This document shows positions 1 to 6,772 of a stretch of 6,772 nt of DNA, piece after piece. Within the stretch, counting starts at the first letter, position 1, and the number at the start of each line of letters is the position of its first letter. A model generated the notes under the pieces. The model ran no database searches. It worked only from the letters and a program-made list of their open reading frames with translations, and was not told the DNA's origin. Source of the stretch: an uncultured Sutterella sp. (GTDB lineage Bacteria > Pseudomonadota > Gammaproteobacteria > Burkholderiales > Burkholderiaceae_F); NCBI GenBank assembly GCA_900770335.1, contig CAAGKD010000055.1, positions 1-6,772 on the forward strand, read 5' to 3'. Both the position numbers and the translations under genes were made by a program.

Positions 1-453
1 AAGCCCCAAGTGTTCCCGATCTTGGATCAGGCCGTTGCGCCTATAGTGAAGTTACCTTGTGATGAGTCCCGGGCAGGCCCTGGAAATTTATTCGGACCGA
101 GGGATCATCGAAGGCGCCTTCATAGAGATGAAGGTGCGGAACGACTGCGATCGAATGCTCGCTACGGAACTGACTTACGAAGGCAAGCTCTTCGTCTACC
201 TGCTGGCGCAGTCCTGCCGAAGAATCATGTCGCTCAGTGCGAGACGCAACTGCTCGGCCGGACAGCTTCCAGGGAACTCGTTGGACAAGCTCCTGGCTCG
301 TCTCAAATCCGTTCATGCCGTTCGCCAGGGAAGCAGTCGGATGTGGAAGGTGGCGATGCTGACCCAAACTCAGCGGACGGCCTTTTCACTGTTGGGAGTG
401 CCCCTCCCGACCGGCACCCATCAGTTTGTGTGCTAGCGGTCGGGAGTTTGGGG
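1..453 (+). mobile_element. Right end of an IS1634-like insertion sequence (left part outside window)
   Basis: This is the downstream end of an insertion sequence whose body lies to the left of the window. It carries the C-terminal part of a DDE transposase, and the transposase stop codon (434-436) sits inside the sequence at 432-453 that I take as the terminal inverted repeat, ending in GTTTGGGG. The end is placed at 453 because a near-copy in inverted orientation at 6643-6663 matches it in 19 of 22 aligned positions, and similarity stops right after the GGGG. The stretch is visibly less GC-rich than the neighbouring genes. The element is probably dead, because the transposase frame is closed at 44-49. 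The family is recognised from the protein signature; the exact boundary is inferred. Confidence 0.6.
59..436 (+). pseudogene. IS1634-like transposase, C-terminal fragment
   Basis: This is the C-terminal end of a DDE transposase of the IS4 superfamily, closest in character to IS1634. Residues 11-25 contain the diagnostic Y-(2)-R-(3)-E-(6)-K motif (Y11, R14, E18, K25) within YSDRGIIEGAFIEMK; E18 would be the catalytic glutamate of the DDE triad. After it come the usual GKLFVYLLAQ helix, a positively charged helical region, and a tail of the type TQTQRTAFSLLGVPLP typical of these enzymes. Family members are roughly 450-600 residues long, so the N-terminal domain and both catalytic aspartates are missing from this frame. 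TAG at 44-46 and TGA at 47-49 close the frame upstream. The 3-62 region is open in another frame, so a frameshift near 60 is possible, but I could not recognise transposase sequence there. The listed GTG/ATG start is only the first possible one, not a real start. Confidence 0.72.
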
Positions 454-502
454 AGGACGAACCGGCGCGGCTTTTTTCCTTTTTAGTGCGGCGGCGTCCT
501 TC

Positions 503-539
503 GCGCTCCCTCAGGGCCTCAGTGGCCGGCGGGGAGCGC
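503..539 (-). terminator. Stem-loop downstream of carB (distal)
   Basis: A perfect 8-bp stem pairs GCGCTCCC (503-510) with GGGAGCGC (532-539). Inside the loop a second 4-bp stem can form between the two GGCC blocks at 515-518 and 524-527. It lies 52 bp past the carB stop. No run of U follows on the minus strand, so it is not a classic intrinsic terminator; it may act as a 3' end protecting structure or as part of a Rho-dependent end. The pairing is seen directly; the role is inferred. Confidence 0.35.
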
Positions 540-559
540 TTCACCAAGTGCTTCGAGGC

Positions 560-582
560 GCCTCAAGCGTCAGACTTGAGGC
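560..582 (-). terminator. Stem-loop just after carB stop
   Basis: A perfect 8-bp stem pairs GCCTCAAG (560-567) with CTTGAGGC (575-582) around a 7-nt loop, only 8 bp beyond the carB stop codon. The position suits the 3' end of the carAB transcript, but no U tract follows on the minus strand. Thirteen bases of the left arm and loop (559-571) recur exactly at 5548-5560 across the stop codon of the transporter gene. Role inferred from position only. Confidence 0.4.
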
Positions 583-590
583 CTCCCCTT

Positions 591-3836
<3,246 letters not shown>

Positions 3837-3941
3837 TTGCTGTCTGCGGTTTTCAGTGTCTGTTCGGTGCCCGGAGCGACCTGCGCTTGACTAGCGCGGG
3901 CGCCCCTTCCGTCGGAAGCGCGACGGGCGCTTCGGCGCGCG
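3837..3941 (-). other. carA-carB intercistronic spacer
   Basis: The 105-bp spacer is long for two subunits of one enzyme, which are often separated by only a few bases. It carries a strong stem-loop (3900-3930) just behind the carA stop. The stretch immediately before the carB ATG (reads GCAGACAGCAA then ATG on the minus strand) lacks a clear purine-rich Shine-Dalgarno site. No clear promoter stands out, so co-transcription with carA remains the simplest reading. Confidence 0.5.
3900..3930 (-). promoter_or_regulatory. Intercistronic stem-loop between carA and carB
   Basis: An outer 6-bp stem pairs GCGCCC (3900-3905) with GGGCGC (3925-3930). An inner 4-bp stem pairs GTCG (3911-3914) with CGAC (3921-3924) around a 6-nt loop, leaving a 5-nt bulge (3906-3910). 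It begins 11 bp after the carA stop and is not followed by U on the minus strand. It could adjust relative mRNA stability or partial termination between the subunits. Structure seen, role inferred. Confidence 0.4.
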
Positions 3942-5126
3942 TCAGGCGCGGCGGTGCTCGGCGAGGGCCTTGGCGAAGCGCTCGAAGAGCACGTCGATGT
4001 CGTGCGGCCCCGGGCTCGCCTCGGGGTGGCCCTGGAAGCAGAAGGCCGGACGGTCGGTGAGCTCAAAGCCCTGCAGCGACCCGTCAAAGAGCGAGCGGTG
4101 CGTCGCGCGGGCGTTGGCCGGAAGCGTCTCGGCGTCGACCGCGAAGCCGTGGTTCTGGCTCGTGATCGCCACGCGGTGCGTCTCGACCGACTCGACCGGG
4201 TGGTTCGCGCCGTGGTGGCCGAACTTCATCTTGAGGGTCTTCGCGCCGACGGCAAGGCCCATGATCTGGTGGCCGAGGCAGATGCCGAAGAGCGGAACCT
4301 TCGCCGCGAGCGCCTTTTTCGCGACCTCGATCGCGTAGGTGCACGGTGCCGGGTCGCCCGGGCCGTTCGAGAGGAAGATGCCGTCGGGGCTGAGCGCCAT
4401 CGCGTCCTCGAAGCTCGTCCGAGCGGGCACGACCGTCACGCGGATGCCGCGGTCGGCCATGAGGCGCAGGATGTTGGTCTTGATGCCGAAGTCGTAGGCG
4501 ACGACGTGCCAGGGGAAGGCGACGGGCTGCCGGAACCCGGCGGGCTCGCCCTCGCGCGAGGGCGTCCAGGACCCCTCGGTCCACTCGTAGGGCGCGTCGG
4601 TCGTGACGGTCTGCGCAAGGTCCTTGCCGGCCATGGAGCCCCAGCCGCGAACGGCCTCAAGGGCCCTGGCGACCGCGGCGTCGTCAATCCTCTCGCCCGC
4701 CTCAAGCGACACGATCGCGCCCGGCTGGGCGCCCGTCTCGCGCAGATGGATCGTGAGGGCCCGGGCGTCGACGCCCGCAATGGCCTTGACGCCGGCGGCC
4801 TTCAGGGCCGCGGGGAGCGATCCGCGGGCGCGCCAGCTGCTCGGCTCGTCCGCGCAGGCCTTGACGATGAGGCCGGCGGCATGGATGCCGCGGCTCTCCA
4901 TGTCCTCGGGGTTGATGCCGACGTTGCCGATGTGCGCGCAGGTGAGCGTCACGAGCTGGCCCGTGTAGGACGGATCCGTGAGAATTTCCTGATAGCCCGT
5001 CATGGAGGTGTTGAACACCACCTCGCCGACGGTCATGCCGGAGGCGCCGATGCCTTCACCACGGAAGACGGTCCCGTCCTCGAGGACGAGCGCCGCTTCG
5101 GGTCGAGTCTTTGCGATGAGTGCCAC
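3942..5126 (-). CDS. carA: Carbamoyl-phosphate synthase small subunit (glutamine amidotransferase)
   Basis: CarA hydrolyses glutamine and channels the ammonia to CarB. The N-terminal CPSase small-subunit domain (about residues 10-150) begins with LVLEDGTVFRGEGIG and contains GEVVFNTSMTGYQEILTDPSY. The C-terminal class I glutamine amidotransferase domain (about 200-390) begins near HVVAYDFGIKTNILR. The catalytic triad is present: C283 in FGICLGHQ, H367 and E369 in FQGHPEASPG. The Cys-His spacing of 84 residues equals that of E. coli (C269, H353). I chose the GTG at 5124-5126, giving 394 residues. An AAGGAAA site lies 6 bp upstream, and the protein then starts five residues before the E. coli CarA alignment begins. 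The same frame stays open up to 5384, but that 86-residue upstream part is low-complexity Arg/Pro/Ala sequence and not family-like. It lies upstream of carB in an apparent operon and 425 bp downstream of the transporter gene. Confidence 0.96.
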   Translation of the reverse strand: MALIAKTRPEAALVLEDGTVFRGEGIGASGMTVGEVVFNTSMTGYQEILTDPSYTGQLVTLTCAHIGNVGINPEDMESRGIHAAGLIVKACADEPSSWRARGSLPAALKAAGVKAIAGVDARALTIHLRETGAQPGAIVSLEAGERIDDAAVARALEAVRGWGSMAGKDLAQTVTTDAPYEWTEGSWTPSREGEPAGFRQPVAFPWHVVAYDFGIKTNILRLMADRGIRVTVVPARTSFEDAMALSPDGIFLSNGPGDPAPCTYAIEVAKKALAAKVPLFGICLGHQIMGLAVGAKTLKMKFGHHGANHPVESVETHRVAITSQNHGFAVDAETLPANARATHRSLFDGSLQGFELTDRPAFCFQGHPEASPGPHDIDVLFERFAKALAEHRRA

Positions 5127-5132
5127 GATGGA

Positions 5133-5139
5133 TTTCCTT
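5133..5139 (-). promoter_or_regulatory. carA ribosome binding site
   Basis: AAGGAAA on the minus strand ends 6 bases before the GTG at 5126. It is the best Shine-Dalgarno match near any candidate start and is the main reason for preferring the GTG over upstream starts in the same open frame. Confidence 0.65.
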
Positions 5140-5358
5140 GCTTCGGGGGATTTCTGGGGTCGGGCTTCCGCGCCGGGGGTCCGGGAGGCGGCGCGCCTCA
5201 TGCTCTTTCGGAAACGCACCGGACCGCGGCCGGGGTTCTCTGAGCCTTGCAGCTCCAAGCCCGCTCCGGCCGGCGGGGAAGCTCCGCTTGTGTAAACGGT
5301 TGCCGCGGCAAGTCTATCTGCGGCGGATTGCCTCCCCTGAGGCCTTTCTAAGCAAAAG

Positions 5359-5384
5359 ATCTTACCCGACCCCGACGCCGTCAA
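5359..5384 (-). promoter_or_regulatory. Weak carAB promoter candidate
   Basis: On the minus strand TTGACG (5384-5379) resembles a -35 box, and TAAGAT (5364-5359) resembles a -10 box. The spacer is only 14 bases, shorter than the usual 16-18, so at least one box may be wrong. The position, about 230 bases before carA and in the least GC-rich part of the gap, is sensible. Confidence 0.25.
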
Positions 5385-5409
5385 CGGCCTTCCGAGCGCC
5401 TGATTTTTG

Positions 5410-5464
5410 TCGACAATTCGCCGAAAAGCCGTCCAAAATGGTTGAGCTGCGGCGAATTTGTCGA
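5410..5464. repeat. Imperfect inverted repeat upstream of carAB
   Basis: TCGACAATTCGCCG (5410-5423) and CGGCGAATTTGTCGA (5450-5464) are inverted copies that differ by one extra T, separated by 26 bases. The arms could form a stem-loop in RNA or serve as two operator half-sites. The repeat lies just upstream of the promoter candidate and about 90-140 bases past the transporter stop, so it could be an operator for carAB or part of the transporter's 3' end. No U tract follows on the minus strand. Confidence 0.5.
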
Positions 5465-5473
5465 GCCCGGGAG

Positions 5474-5488
5474 GCCTTGCCGCAAGGC
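5474..5488 (-). terminator. Short hairpin downstream of the transporter gene
   Basis: GCCTTG (5474-5479) pairs perfectly with CAAGGC (5483-5488) around a 3-nt loop, 64 bp after the transporter stop. It is not followed by U on the minus strand. It may be part of the transcript end of the transporter gene, but the evidence is only the pairing and the position. Confidence 0.25.
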
Positions 5489-5551
5489 GCTTGAAGGCCC
5501 GCGTCGAAGCTCACGCCGCAACTGCTTCGAAGAGGCGTCCCGAAGGTCGCC

Positions 5552-6529
5552 TCAAGCGTCCGCCCGATCCTCACCGGCGGGCCGGCGCGGCCCCTCCTCG
5601 CGCGCATTCGCCGAATTCGAAGGCCTCGCCGCCCCGGAGGCGATCGCGCGGGCGACGCGATGGAGGGCGCACCCGCTCCTCCTCCCCTGCAGGCGCGTGG
5701 CCGTGACGGAGGCGAGCGCGATCATCAGCATGCCCGCAAGCGCGACGACGCCCGGGACTTCACCGAAGAAGAGGAGTCCGAAGAGCGCCGCGAAGGGAAT
5801 CCCCGTGAAGTAGAAGACCGTGTTGACGAACCACTTGCCGTACTTCCAGCCCGCCGCGCGACAGATCTGCACGGCGAGCGAAAGGACGCCGAGGACGAGC
5901 ACGACCGGATCCTCGAGGATGTTCCGAACCGGACACGGGCCGCACTCCCAGGTGCCGAAGAGCGTCCCCGCGGCGAAGCAGAAGGCGGAGATGTAGAAGG
6001 TCGTGCGCACGACGGGCTCGCCCCGGCTCCCGAGGGCGCGCAGCAGGAGCGTCGCGCAGGCGGCCGATCCCCCGAGCACGAGGCCGAGCGCGACGTGGCG
6101 CGCCGAGACGCCGCCCGAGCCCGGCGACAGGACCATGAGGCACCCCGCGAAGCCGATGACGAGGATTCCGGCCAGGGTCGAGAAGCTCACGGACCGGTCC
6201 GACCCCGAGATCCACACGATGAGGAGGATGAAGAAGGGCGAGGTGTAGAGCATGCACTCCGCAAGGGCGACCGGAATCTGCTGCGCGAGCTGCACCGAGG
6301 CGACCGAGGCGATGAAGCCCATGACGCCGCGGGCGAGATGGAGCCCCAGGCAGGGCGTCTTGAAGGGAACGCGCCTTGCGAGCATCCAGGCGCCGCACGC
6401 GAGGAGCATCACGACGTTCTCGACCATGATGAGCTCGAAGTAGTCGTGCTCGAGGCCGACGCCCCGGATGAGGGCCGTGCCTGCGGCGCCCAGAAGCGCC
6501 GAGACAAGAATGAAAAGGCTCGGATTCAT
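5552..6529 (-). CDS. EamA/DMT-family membrane transporter
   Basis: This 325-residue protein is a predicted inner-membrane transporter of the drug/metabolite transporter superfamily. About ten hydrophobic segments can be read, near residues 4-23, 31-51, 64-82, 86-107, 115-134, 142-165, 171-192, 206-224, 236-255 and 259-280, fitting the two five-helix EamA repeats. Family-like features include YTSPFFILLIVWI (95-107) at the end of helix 4 and the terminal hairpin PFAALFGLLFFGE (245-257) with the usual glutamate. The substrate cannot be told from the sequence; the family exports or imports amino acids, nucleobases and other metabolites. Residues 281-325 form an Arg/Ala-rich polar tail beyond the last helix, so the protein is longer than the common 285-300. 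The ATG at 6527-6529 is the first start after an in-frame TAG. The nearest purine-rich site (AAAGGA, 6545-6550) is 15 bases away, farther than usual. It reads in the same direction as carAB but a 425-bp gap argues against a shared operon. Confidence 0.88.
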   Translation of the reverse strand: MNPSLFILVSALLGAAGTALIRGVGLEHDYFELIMVENVVMLLACGAWMLARRVPFKTPCLGLHLARGVMGFIASVASVQLAQQIPVALAECMLYTSPFFILLIVWISGSDRSVSFSTLAGILVIGFAGCLMVLSPGSGGVSARHVALGLVLGGSAACATLLLRALGSRGEPVVRTTFYISAFCFAAGTLFGTWECGPCPVRNILEDPVVLVLGVLSLAVQICRAAGWKYGKWFVNTVFYFTGIPFAALFGLLFFGEVPGVVALAGMLMIALASVTATRLQGRRSGCALHRVARAIASGAARPSNSANAREEGPRRPAGEDRADA

Positions 6530-6642
6530 TCGAACGATGATAGTTCCTTTGACCTAGTTCGAAGGGAGAAGAAGCGTTCCGCTCCATGAAATCGAATGCG
6601 GTTTTATCCGTGCTCGTTTTTCCGCACTCGTTAACCCTGTGA

Positions 6643-6663
6643 CCCCAACTCCCGGCCGATAGC
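6643..6663 (-). mobile_element. Insertion-sequence end remnant, inverted relative to the left element
   Basis: Read on the minus strand, this segment matches the terminal sequence at 432-453 in 19 of 22 aligned positions: two substitutions and one missing T in GAGTTTGGGG. A short further match (CAGT preceded by CCC plus a purine and T) lies just inside both ends. Similarity stops outside the GGGG, as expected for an element end, so any element body would lie to the right. No transposase sequence was recognised in the remaining 109 bases. Confidence 0.45.
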
Positions 6664-6692
6664 CCCCATATCGACTGACGGGCATCAAAATA

Positions 6693-6772
6693 GGCTCTTC
6701 TGGACTTTTGGGGAAATTGGGGTTCCCCGTGCCACCAGACCCAGCCCAGAAACAAAGAGCGCGTTGGATCCT
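6693..6772 (+). mobile_element. Possible ISL3-type insertion-sequence end
   Basis: GGCTCTTCTGGACTTTTGGG, starting at 6693, has the GGCTCTTC opening common among ISL3-family terminal inverted repeats, which I recall for elements such as IS31831. A non-coding leader before the transposase is usual in that family, so the lack of a gene in the last 80 bases is compatible. The opposite end and any transposase would lie beyond the window, so this rests on a short motif. Confidence 0.3.

Larger units (their letters stand above)
454..590. other. Spacer between insertion-sequence end and carB
   Basis: This 137-bp non-coding stretch separates the insertion-sequence end from the carB stop codon, and the transposase and carB point towards each other across it. 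It holds a T-rich tract (about 471-484) on the plus strand and two stem-loops, at 503-539 and 560-582. Nothing here looks like a gene. In carB-containing operons the next gene often follows closely. Here the insertion sequence sits directly behind carB, so the original downstream neighbour has been displaced or lies outside the window. Confidence 0.5.
5127..5551 (-). other. Intergenic region holding the carAB promoter and leader
   Basis: This 425-bp region between the transporter stop and the carA start has no convincing gene; the open frames in it are low-complexity by-products of high GC. It is less GC-rich in the middle (about 5340-5460), where a promoter is most likely. From left to right it holds the carA ribosome binding site (5133-5139), GC-rich hairpin potential (for example CCCGC at 5260-5264 with GCGGG at 5273-5277), a 12-base perfect palindrome TTGCCGCGGCAA (5300-5311), a weak promoter candidate (5359-5384), an imperfect inverted repeat (5410-5464) and a small hairpin (5474-5488). 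The likely leader is long, around 200 nt, which leaves room for regulation of carAB by RNA structure; no U-tract attenuator was seen. Confidence 0.5.
6530..6772. other. Upstream region of the transporter gene, no gene seen
   Basis: This stretch is less GC-rich than the genes and holds no convincing coding sequence; an open minus-strand frame through it is a shadow of the transporter region. It should contain the transporter promoter, but I could not find a well-spaced -35/-10 pair; TAAAAC (minus strand, near 6602-6607) is a possible -10 without a good partner. From 6643 onwards it looks like insertion-sequence debris: a 21-bp near-copy of the left element's end, then a possible second element end at 6693. 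Confidence 0.5.

Noticed and set aside
3954..5243. A 429-residue open frame on the plus strand opposite carA.
   Set aside because: Same cause: its composition is that of an antisense GC-rich shadow, and carA is fully supported by its catalytic triad and family-wide similarity.
5127..5358. A pyrimidine attenuator or riboswitch in the carAB leader.
   Set aside because: Several GC-rich hairpins can be drawn, but none is followed by a U tract, no leader peptide with a telling codon run was seen, and no known riboswitch core was recognised.
5127..5384. An N-terminal extension of CarA by 86 residues in the same open frame, or a start at the ATG near 5202.
   Set aside because: The extra residues are low-complexity and unlike CarA; the GTG at 5126 has a well-placed ribosome binding site and fits the family's usual N-terminus.
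5660..6589. A 309-residue open frame on the plus strand opposite the transporter gene.
   Set aside because: It is extremely rich in Glu, Asp, Arg and Ala with no recognisable fold, whereas the minus strand encodes a clear ten-helix transporter.

Overview
The window comes from a high-GC bacterial chromosome, about two thirds G+C by eye. The CarA and CarB sequences look proteobacterial, and I would guess a betaproteobacterium of the Burkholderiales; that placement is inference, because no rRNA or lineage marker is present. All intact genes lie on the minus strand, read from right to left: a ten-helix EamA/DMT-type membrane transporter (5552-6529), then carA (3942-5126), then carB (591-3836). 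carA and carB encode the small and large subunits of carbamoyl-phosphate synthetase, which supplies carbamoyl phosphate to both arginine and pyrimidine synthesis.

The left edge (1-453) is the end of an insertion sequence. An IS1634-like (IS4-superfamily DDE) transposase C-terminus runs on the plus strand with a perfect Y-(2)-R-(3)-E-(6)-K signature and stops inside the putative terminal repeat of the element. Its reading frame is closed upstream by two stops, so the piece visible here is broken or frameshifted. The carB terminal region (about 500-590) holds two strong stem-loops between carB and the element.

The 425-bp gap upstream of carA holds the presumed carAB promoter and leader, a long imperfect inverted repeat (5410-5464) and several small hairpins. 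A structured 105-bp spacer separates carA from carB. The right edge (6530-6772) has no convincing gene. It contains a 21-bp near-copy, in inverted orientation, of the left insertion-sequence end, followed 30 bp later by a sequence that resembles an ISL3-type end.

I found no clearly new system. The points most worth a second look are the altered nucleotide-effector pocket of CarB (three of six positions corresponding to E. coli phosphate/nucleotide contacts are substituted while the ornithine site is intact), the inverted repeat in front of carAB, and the pair of facing insertion-sequence ends that bracket the three genes.
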